A DNA stretch of 48,597 bases from Spirochaetota bacterium. Its GTDB lineage: Bacteria; Spirochaetota; UBA4802; UB4802. The stretch lies in the NCBI GenBank assembly GCA_026414805.1, contig JAOAIH010000019.1:1-48597 (forward strand), written 5' to 3'. The notes under the pieces were generated by a model. That model was not told the DNA's origin, searched no databases, and saw only the letters and a list, made by a program, of their open reading frames with translations. The position numbers and the translations under genes are program-made. This document shows positions 1 through 10,632 of this stretch, in pieces; the stretch's first letter is position 1, and each line of letters starts with the position of its first letter.

Positions 1-3000
1 ATCATACTCTATCTTGCCAAATTCCCCAACATAGTAGGTAAACCCCCATTGCTCATCAGGCTTAAATAGCATTCCCATCCGCATCTGTGCTTCTGTCAGC
101 ATTGCATTCATTGTCCCAGCAAAATGTATCCCATCATAGCTTTGGTACTTCTCCATCACAGCCGGTATGCTGTGTGTGCCCAGTATCAGTTCATCCTCAT
201 ATACAAACGGTCTGTACGCCTGTAGTACCTGTTCTTTATTACTTGCAGGCAACCTGCGCCGGTAGGTATCGCCACGTATATTAAAATCATAGGCGCTTAC
301 AAACTGCTCTGCTGCATTCCGTGCCTGCTCATTTGCTGCTTCAATCTGCTGTCTGCAGCGCTTCAATAGTTCCGTGAGAGCCTTGAACATCTGTATGTTC
401 TGTATCTTTTGCTGGGCCTGTGCAAAATCCTCTGCAAGCTGCTTTGCCTCATTTAGTACCGCTCTATTATATTTGCGTGTGGTAAGCTTAGTTAATCCAA
501 AATTTACCTTTGTTTTTGTCAGCGCCATTACCTCATCGCTTAAAAGCTCGGGCTGCTCCTTAAGCAAGTCAAGTAGCATTGCGTGCACATCAATTGTTGC
601 AATTGCACCACCATACTTTTCTTTCATGTGCGATAGTAACTGATTAAGAGTCACCTCCATAGTACTAAGACGTGAATGCAATTCCTTTGCGCTCATGTTT
701 TTCTGCACATCGGCAAACCACTGTAGCTTTGCCTGCTCAAGCTGTTTCATCTGCTGGTCCCACTGTCTGTTTGCGACCACTATCTTTTCTTTAGTATCGC
801 TCTGCCAGTTCTTCCATCGGTTTGCAAATGCCTGCAACATCATATCCCACTGCCGCAGCCCCCGTTCAAAGATTCGGCCCGTCATTCTATCCCAATCATC
901 CTTTTTGTCCTGCAACAGCTTCTTTGTAAGTTGCCACTGATACACCTGCAGATCCCGCCTTTGCTTAAGCTCCCGGTCATTTATTCCTTCATACTGCTTC
1001 ACATACTCCATAAATTTTGAGCGAATCTCATCCTGACTATTGCTATCCATCATTGCATCAAGCTCATTAATCACATCAACCGGTATACCTTCAAGGTACC
1101 CCATGTATGCTATCATTGCCCGTACAGTTCCCTTTGATTCAGCACCTATTTGCAATGCTGATTGCTCATATTGTGCAAATTGTCCAAAAAGCTCTTTTTC
1201 CACTGCTCTGTCAATAACTACCCTATCGTAACCTTTCCCGGTATACATGCTTTTTGTATAATTTATGTAACGGGCAAGACAGCTTCGCCGCTGCTGATTC
1301 ATTATGGTAGCATACGTCTGGCTTACCGTGCCTGCATGGTATACTTGTATCAATTCATCAGTTTCATAGCCATTTTCATCGGTCTTATTTACCTTGTTTG
1401 TAAACTGTGTTACATTTACATAGTCACCACCTTTTTCCTGTACCACCATGTATTCCAGATCACTTTCCTTCAGTGCTACACCATAATTTTTAGCTATCTC
1501 TTGCAATGCCATTTTTAGCGTTGGCTTTTGCACCACAACTTTCTGCCTTGTTTTTGGATTGTAATACACAAATACACCGGTATTTACTTCACCATCAACT
1601 GATGCAATTTCTGCATATCTGGCAAGTGAAGCTTTTGCTTGCAACATAACAATCTTTTGTGCCTGAAGCTTTGTCAGTGTGGAATGGATGTTTCGTAATG
1701 CTGCTTTTGCATTGTTGTCATGTGTTTTAATATTTTGTTCTGCTTCTATTATTGGTTTGTACAGTAAATCAAGCATCAATACTATAGGTTTTAATACTAT
1801 TTTATAATATGATTTTGCAATGTTTCGCAGTGGATGTACTTTTTTCCCTAAAACTTTAATCGTTTTATTGTATAAATAATCATACATCTTTTTACTGGGT
1901 TTATATATGGTTTGATACGTACCAAGATAATTGACCATTAAATTATCATACTTATTTTCATAATTGCGCGCTCTTAGAAATTCATTAAAATATTGCTGTA
2001 TGTAATGATTCCCAGTAACTTTCTTATCATTTTTTTGCACCATTAAAAGATACTCATATAAGGGTGAGTCCATCCCTTCAATCTCATTCCCTTCTGGCAT
2101 CGAGCCAAAATACGGTTTTACATTGAGGATACGCTCACTTACACCATACCATGAGTGGTGCTCATTATAGTAATATGCTGCCGTTTGCAAATGGTGCAAC
2201 AATGTAGACTGTGTAAAAATTCTATTAAACCCTGCTACATTAGTCACGCCATTTACAAAACCATCATCTATCATTCTGTCAACAAGCCTGTTACGTTCAT
2301 CTTCATATTCTTTGTCAGTTACCTGCAAAAATGCATCCTTTGTTGTTTCATACTGTGCCTTTGCCTCTTCATAGGCTACACTTAGCTTCTTAATTTCTTG
2401 TTGCATGCACATGGCCAGTTTTTCCATGCGGTATGCCCGTTGTGCTTTTCCCCTGATCTCATCTTGTAGCTGTATATACTGCTGATCGTTTTCTACATTC
2501 TGCTTCTTTACTTCATCAACCCGCTTTTGCAAGTTTTGAATCTTTTGTTGTACCTCATCACGGTACTTTTGTGCTAGTTCATACTGTTGCCGTGCATCAG
2601 CTTTTAGTTTGCTTATTCCTTCATCGCCTCCTTCAGCATTGGTCTGACTATTAAAAAGATACGGTGTTGAAGCGTATGCATAGAGCAATTCTTCATCTTC
2701 TTTTAATTTGCGTGCCTCCTCAAGCCTATTATACAGAATGCTGATAATTTCAAGCTGTCTGATATATTCATTCTGCGCTTTGTTATATGCATTCAATGCA
2801 TTGTTAAAGTTTTTCTGTGCTTCTTCAAAGCGCACTTTTTTACTTACATAGTTACTTTCTGCATTGGTAAAATACACACTCTTTAAATACCCTGCCAGGT
2901 TAGCGTTTTCAAGGATTTTCCCCATTTTTTCAATATTTTTGTACGCATCAATGAGTGCTCTCTCCATATTTGCTTCCCTATCACGCATGTTATCAACAAG

Positions 3001-6000
3001 CTCTTCAACTCTGACATCACTACCACCTCTAATAACAGTTGAAAGATATTGCTGTATGGCCGTAAAGGGAAGCCTTTCCCCATTATTGTTTTCACCGTTA
3101 TTACTCCCTTCCTCATTGCTTTGGCCACCCTGTTCTGTAATAAGGGCTATTTCATCCATAAACCTGGCATAATCCCTTATAAACGACATGTCTACTGCCC
3201 TGTCATCATCACCCGTAAGCACAAACCCACTTGACTCTTCAACTGCCATCTGTGCCACCTTAACCAGGAGGTCAAACTGTACCTGCAAGTTGGTAGCTTC
3301 TTCAAGTATTGCATTAAAGTAACTTTTGATATCTCCTGTAAAATATCCCATTATATTGCCAGCATCAGTCACTATATCATCTATTCCCCTTGACTGCCTG
3401 TTTTCAATAGCAAGTCCAAACCCCTTTGATCTGTACTCTTCCAGAAAATCAGCCAAATATTTTTCACCTTCATCATGTGTTCCATTTTGATTTGCATCAT
3501 CATAGTACTTATAATTTCCTGTATTTTCACCTTTTTCAAGTTTTCGGTTTTTCAACTTATCCACATCATTAACAATGAAATCCTTAAACGGGCTTAATGA
3601 ATTTTCATCAGAGACATAGTCCTCATAGTAGTATTTTATACTTGGGAGATAGTCCCTAAAGTGTGAAAATATTGGCCTTGTAGCTAAAATAAACTGATAT
3701 ACCTCGCCTGCTATTGTTTTATCGCGCTGTGCTGCATATATGCATAGTGCCAGTAATGACTGCAGGCCATTTTCATCATCTTTACCAATGGTTTCAAAAA
3801 GTTCTTCGGTTGAATACTGCAACTGTAATCCTGTAAATACCAGTGGCACCTGGCTATCGCTTACTATCAAATTTACCGGATCAGCAAGCTCAGGATACAT
3901 GGTTGCCATGATAATATAATTTCTTTCTTTTTCCAGGGTGATTCTGTGTTCATCGCAATACTCCTTTAGCGGCGTAGTGCCATCATACTCCATGGCAATA
4001 TTAGTAAGATGCACAAAACTTTCAACACTTGAAACCATTACTTCATTTTCAGCATCCACTCCATAATATGCAAAAAGCTTTTCTACTGAATCAACAATCA
4101 TTCCTCCTTTGCGTTGGAGGTAGTATTCCCGTTGTAGTGCATATTCACGTACCCCTTGCGGCAGCCATGCAAGCGATAGCGCAGCGGTATCCTTTTGTAA
4201 CCAGACAAATAGTGTATGGAAAACATCATAGTGGGTTTTAAAGTAGTGTTGATTGTCATCATCACCATACTGTGTAAGACTGGTAAACCCTGAAGCCATA
4301 AAATTTCCTTCTTCTATATTGCCAAACACCTGTGTAAAATCTTCGCTAATTGTTCCACTACTATCAGCCAGTTCAATACAGTATGCAACAAAGTGTGCCA
4401 AAATATCCCGTTCACTTGATGCCGTAAATTGCTGAACTTTGTCTATTTTGTACGCTTGTGCAATCAATGAATTGGTGAGAGTTTCATAATATATAGCCTG
4501 GAGTTCATTATAATGTTTTTTAAAATACTCCCTTACTTCATCCCGTTTGTATTGAACAAGCTGCCCAAATCTGCCCGCAACAAACTCGCTATCATCAATA
4601 TAGCCAAGGAGTGCTTCTAATGTTGGCAATTCACCGCTTTTGAGTGAATCATATACATAATTTTGGAAATGCAAACCCAGTGCATACAAAATAAAATCAT
4701 TTGAATACGCAAATGCATTAAAATTCTCTATATCACCAATACTATTTTTAATTCCTTCATAATAGGCAGCAAGTATCCATAGGTTATCATCAGGTCCTTG
4801 TTGTACTTCATCGGGTTTCACCTCGTTGTGCGTCAATTGATCAACTATTCCACGCTTTGCCAGTTGTTTTTCAATTTCACTCTTCACTTTTATAACAAAT
4901 TCTTCAGTTTTCCCCTGCCCGCGCAAACGCTGGCAGTACTCATCAAGTGTACCATATGCACCAATGCTATCTACCAGAAATCGTCCACTGTAATCCACCA
5001 GTTCATATTCACTGCGTATCTTTTCAAGTTTTGAAAGCTGAGTAAGGATATTTGCCTGAATGGTGTGAAATGCAGAATTTTCAATATGTGCCTTTATTTC
5101 ATTGTAAATAGCTTCGCACTCTTTTAAAGTTGTTATCATTGCATCAGTGTATGCAGGCCAGGTGCCTCGCGGTACAACACTGTTATACGCATAACGCTGC
5201 TGTGTATAACTATTATCCCTATCATCACTGTACATGCTCCTTTTAAGTTGAATAAGCTTTCCATATTTATCCTGCAGTTGTGCAAGCTTGCTGTATATCA
5301 TTTCGGCCTGCTGGTAGGCAGTACGAGCGTCATCCTCTGATGTATATATGTTTTCATACAGTGTACGCTTTGCAAGCAATGCGTGATAACGGTCAACTAT
5401 GCTAAGCAAAGCCTGGCGCAATTCCACAGGTAATTTCCCAAACTCATGTGTCTGTATATAGCTTTCAGCCTTCTTCCCATACTCTAAAAGTGTAGCTACA
5501 GTCTTTGGATTTTGAAGTTCAACAGATACACTATCTGAACTATTTAAACCAAAAATCCGTGCAAGGGTGCCCATCCACCCTTCTTCCTTAACCCTGCGTG
5601 CATATTCAAGGGAACTCTTGTAATATTTTTCCACATAACGAGCATATTCTTCTTTCACAAATGCATGTCTTTGTTTTGCATCAACAGGACGCACTATGTC
5701 GAATACCTCTGGATGAATAAGTGCCGTAAATTTAATCTTTGCTATATTCTTCTGTTCTTCGGTAAGCTCATTGCCATTGCTATCTTTCCCTGTATCTACA
5801 ATTGTATTGTATTTTTTTATTAGACTATTGAAATCTGTTTCACTTTTACATTCACTCACCTCTGATGTATACAAATCCTTCACAACGTTTAGATCCTGTA
5901 TCAAACTCTCAATATTTTCTAAAACACTGTTAAGTTCATCAACATTTTTCACAGTGCAAAGGTTTTCTTCCATACTCAATAACACTGTAAACATGTATGC

Positions 6001-9000
6001 ATACTGTAATCCTTCATCACTGCTCCCATTCACAATTTTATCTTTGCACAATGCATATATATTTTTATATAGACTATCGCCATTAACTGTCTGACCATTT
6101 TCCCCCTCCCCATCCTGTCCTTCTTGTTGTTGCAGTCTCTGGCGATATCCCTCAAGAATCTTCTTTACCATAGTAAGCGTTGCCTGAGTTGTGTCAAAAT
6201 AGCCTCCACTGGCCTCTTTTTCTGCAATTGTAGCAGCTTGCAGTATATTGTCTTTTGTATACGGCGAGGTTTGTAGATTTTCATTCCTCATATCTTTTAA
6301 ACAATACTTTGCAACTGCATGGGTTATCTCATACAACTCGGTAATAGTCTGTCCTAGCGTTGCAACAGCCCTCTGTAGGTTGGCAGCTGCCTTGGTGTGC
6401 TGTTTATCTATTATTTCTTCATAGATTTCATAAAGCTGTGCACATGGTTTATATATCAACCCACTTTGAGTATCTTCTATGGTATCAATGCCATACCTCT
6501 TCATGAGGATATTAGTTAAAAGCACCGCTTCAATGCTTTCCTTTATTTCATCACCATTAAGCCCTGTATACTCTGAAAGAATATCACGTATTGTGTCTAT
6601 CTGCAGTAAACCTGCTGAATACCGTATAAGCAAGTTAACAGCACTTTCACATACGATACTATCCTCAGATAACAGGTACTCAATCTGTTCCTGTATCTTC
6701 TGCCATGTTATCTCAGTAGAATAAGTATCATTCTCAGCATTTACCATCATACCATTCAATATATACATTGCTGCATCACGAGATTTCTTTTGTACATCTG
6801 CTTCAGAATTTAAAAGTTTCCACTGATTATATACTTCTACTGCATCTACGTATAGTAATTTTGCCTCTTCACGCCGCTTTAATCCCTGTGTTAAAAATCC
6901 AATGTCCTCATCCTCCGGATTTTCCTCAAATAGTTCTTCTATTTTCACAAACACTGCATCAGCATTTTCTTCTATTGCAGCAATTACACCATCAATGTTA
7001 TTTGTTTTTACTATTGTATCCCACGTATTATATGCACCCCCAAATCCTGGTATTTCTCCATTGCCTGCAAGTGCACGGACTGCCTTTTCTATACGCAAAG
7101 CATATTCCGCAGTCTGACGATGACGCTGGCTAAGTATCAGTGCTTTAAAATAATCAAGTTTTGCTGAGAACAGCTTTTTTTCTTTATCTTGAATCCTGTT
7201 TTTTATTTGGATAATTGTACTTGCTGCTCCCTGCACCATCTGTATTGCCATATCACATGAAAGCGGATTTGTATAGTACAGCGATAGTTCAACTACTTCC
7301 TGATACCGCATCTGAGCAGCATAGTATGCAAGGCGCATCTCTTCCAAAAATTTTTGCTTTTCATCAACATCCTGCTGTGAAGCAATAAGAGTATCCTTAT
7401 ATTTCCCCTTCAAACGACTAAGTGCATTGTAATAATCCTCTTTTGCTTTATTATATGCATCAATTGCCTGTTGTAACTGTTTCTTCTGTGTTTGAGCATC
7501 AGGCCTTGAAGCTTCATTATACGCATATTCGTACAGCTTCTTTGCGCGCTGATAGCGTTCTTCCCAGTAGGCAAGCGTACATTTTTCTTTTTCCAGTTCA
7601 AATTCTGTCTGTGTCATCAAGTACGGATCATGCGTCACAGGATAATTACCATCAATAAGCACTATTCCCTGCGTATCCTGATACCAGTAAAATTGATACA
7701 GTGGATTACCTGTCTCATCGTATCGGTTGTCGGCAAGCAAACCACTGCCACCAGTAGTGTACCCAAAAAGAGCTTCAAAGCTTCCATCATGCTTTAGCAC
7801 ATACTGCCTGAAATTATCAAGTCGTGCCGCAATCCATCCGCTACTTTCTTTTTTTGCTAGTAATTGTCCATTCACATAGCTTATACTTGCAACAACGTAA
7901 TCATTGTACACAGCAGCAAGTTTACTCCTATACTTCACAACACCACTACCGTAACGGTTTACCAGTTGCCCAAACGCCTCATCAAATGGAACAAATCTTT
8001 CCGAAAGCAAATATACAAACTGTATAGTTACAATTTCCTGGCATAATTGCTCTGTAAACTGGAAGGCATTGACTCCCTGTATACTATTGCCGATATTGCC
8101 TTTGCGTACAGCAATATATAATGTTTTAAAAATATCTTCGTATCCTGCCAATTCGTACGATTCATCACAATATTGCTTTACAAACTCACCCTGTACAAAT
8201 AATTTTTGCATTGCCCACATGTCCTGCTCATGATACTGCAATGCCAGGCGTGCCACCAGCTGGTTATATCGTAAAATACTATCTCTCCAGTTTTGTAACT
8301 GTTCATCAACTGCCTGTTTTATCTGTAATAGATTGCTGTCGCTGCCAAGCGTTTGCGAATACTCACGCAACCACCCAATATTGTCATACGCCATTTTAAG
8401 CGATGTTGAGCCCGTCACTATTAAATCGCGAATTGATGCTGAGTAATCGTCAAATCGCTCAATTTCAGTCTGAATTGTTTCATCAAGCAATTTCAAACCA
8501 CCGGCAAAATCTCTGTCGGTCTGTAAAAATGTTTCTTCCCAGTTTATTATTCCTTGACGTATCTGGCGCTGTATGCTCAGGTACCATTCACTCTGCTTTT
8601 GTCTAAGAATATTAAAGGCATTTTCCCATGCAGCATTTGTAGATTCATAATTGGTCAACGCAGCTCTTTCCCATTCAAAGCGTTTAGCAATAAGCTTATC
8701 CTCGGCAGCTTTCCATGCATAAATCCCCGCCTGTATCAGCTGTTCTATATCATCTGTTTGTGGTATACTTACCCCGTTCACTACATAGACTAATTTTTCC
8801 TCTACCTGCTTTGCAAGCGCATCAGCGGTGTCTTGGGTCTTACTCAAAATATCCTGAGTTATTGACTCTGCTGATTGCTGCTCGCTTTCACGCCGCAAGC
8901 TCTTTGTGTCTGTATAATTTTTGGCCATATATGCATTACGTGCACCGATGTAGTACAACTCTATTTCTCTCTGAGCTTCTTTCTTTAACCTGGCAATACG

Positions 9001-9576
9001 GGCATCTATCTCTTTTATAAAGCCATCCCTGTATGATTCTATTGTTTCACCAATATCTGCTATTGCATCCTCACGCTGTCTACCAAGTTCAATACCAACA
9101 CTTGCAAGCAAATCCTCTACATAACCCCCCACTGCTTCATTCCATGCACGATAAGCATCAACCATGTTCTGCGGCGCATTCAATGCTTTCATCATTTGTA
9201 TTTTTTCTAAAAGCTCTTCCTTTGCATACTTTGGCATTACTATCTCAGCACACCGTGCTTCAAAACGTCCCTCTGCCTCTATCAACATCTGTTCAATAGT
9301 ATGCTTTGCACGCTGCTGTAATTCATAAACCCCCTCATCTGTTTCATCTCCTGTCTGTACAAATCCAAACAATGCCTCCTTTTCCCACAATGTATACGCA
9401 AGTCCCGCAGCTTGACTGGCCTTAAGCGTAAAGGCAATTTTATCCCTTTCAGCCAGCGCCGATTCAAGTGCCCGCGAAAGTGTTTCTTTTTGTCTACTGC
9501 TTTCAAATGGGATTATGTTTGCAAATGTAAGTGTAGAAACTAAAATAAATGCAATGCTCACTACTACACGTTTCAT
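1..9576 (-). CDS. Giant secreted, mostly helical surface/structural protein (3' end outside window)
   Basis: I read this frame directly: it is open from ATG at 9576 to base 1 (3192 codons), and the stop lies beyond the left edge. The start has GGAGG four bases upstream. A signal peptide is clear (MKRVVVSIAFILVSTLTFA, then NIIPFES). The rest is rich in A, Q, E, K and Y and looks helical, with coiled-coil stretches near residues 645-730 and 2230-2420. There is a canonical 12-residue EF-hand loop (DANQNGTHDEGE, about 2027-2038). An imperfect tandem duplication of about 92 residues lies at about 1636-1705 and 1728-1798, and a 'YC(D/Q)E/R' motif recurs about three times. No catalytic domain is recognised. 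Size, signal peptide and composition recall the large 'Lepto_longest' (TIGR04388-like) proteins of Leptospira; that is memory-based and unverified. It overlaps the upstream membrane gene by ATGA, so the two are probably translated together. Likely periplasmic, surface or exported. Confidence 0.85.
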   Translation of the reverse strand, partial: MKRVVVSIAFILVSTLTFANIIPFESSRQKETLSRALESALAERDKIAFTLKASQAAGLAYTLWEKEALFGFVQTGDETDEGVYELQQRAKHTIEQMLIEAEGRFEARCAEIVMPKYAKEELLEKIQMMKALNAPQNMVDAYRAWNEAVGGYVEDLLASVGIELGRQREDAIADIGETIESYRDGFIKEIDARIARLKKEAQREIELYYIGARNAYMAKNYTDTKSLRRESEQQSAESITQDILSKTQDTADALAKQVEEKLVYVVNGVSIPQTDDIEQLIQAGIYAWKAAEDKLIAKRFEWERAALTNYESTNAAWENAFNILRQKQSEWYLSIQRQIRQGIINWEETFLQTDRDFAGGLKLLDETIQTEIERFDDYSASIRDLIVTGSTSLKMAYDNIGWLREYSQTLGSDSNLLQIKQAVDEQLQNWRDSILRYNQLVARLALQYHEQDMWAMQKLFVQGEFVKQYCDESYELAGYEDIFKTLYIAVRKGNIGNSIQGVNAFQFTEQLCQEIVTIQFVYLLSERFVPFDEAFGQLVNRYGSGVVKYRSKLAAVYNDYVVASISYVNGQLLAKKESSGWIAARLDNFRQYVLKHDGSFEALFGYTTGGSGLLADNRYDETGNPLYQFYWYQDTQGIVLIDGNYPVTHDPYLMTQTEFELEKEKCTLAYWEERYQRAKKLYEYAYNEASRPDAQTQKKQLQQAIDAYNKAKEDYYNALSRLKGKYKDTLIASQQDVDEKQKFLEEMRLAYYAAQMRYQEVVELSLYYTNPLSCDMAIQMVQGAASTIIQIKNRIQDKEKKLFSAKLDYFKALILSQRHRQTAEYALRIEKAVRALAGNGEIPGFGGAYNTWDTIVKTNNIDGVIAAIEENADAVFVKIEELFEENPEDEDIGFLTQGLKRREEAKLLYVDAVEVYNQWKLLNSEADVQKKSRDAAMYILNGMMVNAENDTYSTEITWQKIQEQIEYLLSEDSIVCESAVNLLIRYSAGLLQIDTIRDILSEYTGLNGDEIKESIEAVLLTNILMKRYGIDTIEDTQSGLIYKPCAQLYEIYEEIIDKQHTKAAANLQRAVATLGQTITELYEITHAVAKYCLKDMRNENLQTSPYTKDNILQAATIAEKEASGGYFDTTQATLTMVKKILEGYRQRLQQQEGQDGEGENGQTVNGDSLYKNIYALCKDKIVNGSSDEGLQYAYMFTVLLSMEENLCTVKNVDELNSVLENIESLIQDLNVVKDLYTSEVSECKSETDFNSLIKKYNTIVDTGKDSNGNELTEEQKNIAKIKFTALIHPEVFDIVRPVDAKQRHAFVKEEYARYVEKYYKSSLEYARRVKEEGWMGTLARIFGLNSSDSVSVELQNPKTVATLLEYGKKAESYIQTHEFGKLPVELRQALLSIVDRYHALLAKRTLYENIYTSEDDARTAYQQAEMIYSKLAQLQDKYGKLIQLKRSMYSDDRDNSYTQQRYAYNSVVPRGTWPAYTDAMITTLKECEAIYNEIKAHIENSAFHTIQANILTQLSKLEKIRSEYELVDYSGRFLVDSIGAYGTLDEYCQRLRGQGKTEEFVIKVKSEIEKQLAKRGIVDQLTHNEVKPDEVQQGPDDNLWILAAYYEGIKNSIGDIENFNAFAYSNDFILYALGLHFQNYVYDSLKSGELPTLEALLGYIDDSEFVAGRFGQLVQYKRDEVREYFKKHYNELQAIYYETLTNSLIAQAYKIDKVQQFTASSERDILAHFVAYCIELADSSGTISEDFTQVFGNIEEGNFMASGFTSLTQYGDDDNQHYFKTHYDVFHTLFVWLQKDTAALSLAWLPQGVREYALQREYYLQRKGGMIVDSVEKLFAYYGVDAENEVMVSSVESFVHLTNIAMEYDGTTPLKEYCDEHRITLEKERNYIIMATMYPELADPVNLIVSDSQVPLVFTGLQLQYSTEELFETIGKDDENGLQSLLALCIYAAQRDKTIAGEVYQFILATRPIFSHFRDYLPSIKYYYEDYVSDENSLSPFKDFIVNDVDKLKNRKLEKGENTGNYKYYDDANQNGTHDEGEKYLADFLEEYRSKGFGLAIENRQSRGIDDIVTDAGNIMGYFTGDIKSYFNAILEEATNLQVQFDLLVKVAQMAVEESSGFVLTGDDDRAVDMSFIRDYARFMDEIALITEQGGQSNEEGSNNGENNNGERLPFTAIQQYLSTVIRGGSDVRVEELVDNMRDREANMERALIDAYKNIEKMGKILENANLAGYLKSVYFTNAESNYVSKKVRFEEAQKNFNNALNAYNKAQNEYIRQLEIISILYNRLEEARKLKEDEELLYAYASTPYLFNSQTNAEGGDEGISKLKADARQQYELAQKYRDEVQQKIQNLQKRVDEVKKQNVENDQQYIQLQDEIRGKAQRAYRMEKLAMCMQQEIKKLSVAYEEAKAQYETTKDAFLQVTDKEYEDERNRLVDRMIDDGFVNGVTNVAGFNRIFTQSTLLHHLQTAAYYYNEHHSWYGVSERILNVKPYFGSMPEGNEIEGMDSPLYEYLLMVQKNDKKVTGNHYIQQYFNEFLRARNYENKYDNLMVNYLGTYQTIYKPSKKMYDYLYNKTIKVLGKKVHPLRNIAKSYYKIVLKPIVLMLDLLYKPIIEAEQNIKTHDNNAKAALRNIHSTLTKLQAQKIVMLQAKASLARYAEIASVDGEVNTGVFVYYNPKTRQKVVVQKPTLKMALQEIAKNYGVALKESDLEYMVVQEKGGDYVNVTQFTNKVNKTDENGYETDELIQVYHAGTVSQTYATIMNQQRRSCLARYINYTKSMYTGKGYDRVVIDRAVEKELFGQFAQYEQSALQIGAESKGTVRAMIAYMGYLEGIPVDVINELDAMMDSNSQDEIRSKFMEYVKQYEGINDRELKQRRDLQVYQWQLTKKLLQDKKDDWDRMTGRIFERGLRQWDMMLQAFANRWKNWQSDTKEKIVVANRQWDQQMKQLEQAKLQWFADVQKNMSAKELHSRLSTMEVTLNQLLSHMKEKYGGAIATIDVHAMLLDLLKEQPELLSDEVMALTKTKVNFGLTKLTTRKYNRAVLNEAKQLAEDFAQAQQKIQNIQMFKALTELLKRCRQQIEAANEQARNAAEQFVSAYDFNIRGDTYRRRLPASNKEQVLQAYRPFVYEDELILGTHSIPAVMEKYQSYDGIHFAGTMNAMLTEAQMRMGMLFKPDEQWGFTYYVGEFGKIEYD

Positions 9577-10463
9577 AAAACCTCCATTGTGGGTATAATG
9601 GTAATACTATGTGCGGGATTTGTGTGGGCGATAGTAACTGCCAAAAAAACCTGTAGCAGCGTCAAAACCGTTACCAGCTTTATTTGTATTTGTTTATTCT
9701 CCGTGAGATATAAATTATACAGGTAATATTTCAGTTTAGGGGAATAGCGGCTTTTCTCGCTATGCGTATAGAATAATAAGAAACTGGATATAAGTGATGT
9801 TATTGAAGGAATATACCTTTGGGGATAGGCCTCACGTTGACGATAATAAAAACGCTCATAGCAATAGGAAACACCATTAAAAAACATCAGTGATGCACAT
9901 GCCACTGATACCAACAAAATCAGGTTATAAACTGTGCTACCAACACTCGATTCTTTCTTATGTAGTACTGCATACACACATATACTGCACACATCAACGC
10001 TAAAAGCCATACTACTGAGTTTTATAAAAGAACAATGATGCGGCAGCATAGCCTCTTCTTCCAGCGCTATTGACTTTTTACTTTTTTGTAATACCACAAG
10101 CGCTTTCTGCGTTGCCCTTGCAATGCAATACTTTATATCATTACATTGATACTTTCTGGAATATATGATATTTTCTCTATTACACACCCTTGGTGATTGG
10201 ATTTCTTTTAAAGTTTTGTTTTTTGCATCCATACCTGATAAGAGCGGTACATAACTATTACATATGCTAGTAGCAACGCCAGAATATACAATTGCACTCT
10301 TAATTTTATTATCCACTGGAATTACATAAAGCTCTCTACTATTAAGTTTTTTTAAATAATTCCAGGATGATGCATACGAATTGTGTATCGATATACATAT
10401 AGCAATAAGGATCAGCAATCTTTTAAAAGCAAAGAAAAAATATTTTGAATACAACAATACCAT
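9573..10463 (-). CDS. Multi-pass membrane protein coupled to the giant gene
   Basis: A 296-residue protein of no recognised family. ATG at 10463 is preceded by GAGGG at good spacing. The N-terminus has a hydrophobic segment (about residues 14-31, LLILIAICISIHNSYA) that could be a signal or anchor. A cysteine-containing soluble stretch follows (about 32-170), then three likely membrane segments near 178-200, 218-235 and 264-284. Its stop TGA overlaps the ATG of the giant gene (ATGA), and the Shine-Dalgarno of the giant gene lies in its last codons, so the pair is almost certainly translationally coupled. That arrangement suggests a job tied to the giant protein, for example its export, anchoring or assembly, but nothing in the sequence proves this. 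A promoter with TTGACA lies about 140 bp upstream. Confidence 0.75.
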   Translation of the reverse strand: MVLLYSKYFFFAFKRLLILIAICISIHNSYASSWNYLKKLNSRELYVIPVDNKIKSAIVYSGVATSICNSYVPLLSGMDAKNKTLKEIQSPRVCNRENIIYSRKYQCNDIKYCIARATQKALVVLQKSKKSIALEEEAMLPHHCSFIKLSSMAFSVDVCSICVYAVLHKKESSVGSTVYNLILLVSVACASLMFFNGVSYCYERFYYRQREAYPQRYIPSITSLISSFLLFYTHSEKSRYSPKLKYYLYNLYLTENKQIQIKLVTVLTLLQVFLAVTIAHTNPAHSITIIPTMEVL

Positions 10464-10602
10464 CTATCCCTCAACGCTTTCACGCAATATCTTTAAAATT
10501 AAACACTGCTTTATATATACGATTTCCCCAAATTATTATCAAATCTCAATGATAGGGCGTAAAACTACACTCTATATTTTTTATATACTAATATATGTAT
10601 TA

Positions 10603-10632
10603 ATTAAATGTAAATAATATTATTAATGTCAA
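10603..10632 (-). promoter_or_regulatory. Sigma-70-type promoter for membrane protein/giant gene pair
   Basis: On the minus strand a perfect -35 TTGACA (10627-10632) is followed after 18 bases by TTTAAT (10603-10608, five of six consensus bases). It faces the gene starting at 10463 and predicts a leader of about 130 bases. The surroundings are very AT-rich, which raises the chance of accidental matches, but the -35 is exact. Confidence 0.5.

Noticed and set aside
374-1518. Several plus-strand frames of 60-120 codons in the first 9.5 kb
   Set aside because: All lie opposite the continuous minus-strand giant gene, lack Shine-Dalgarno sites and have low-complexity Cys/Ser-rich translations typical of antisense shadows.
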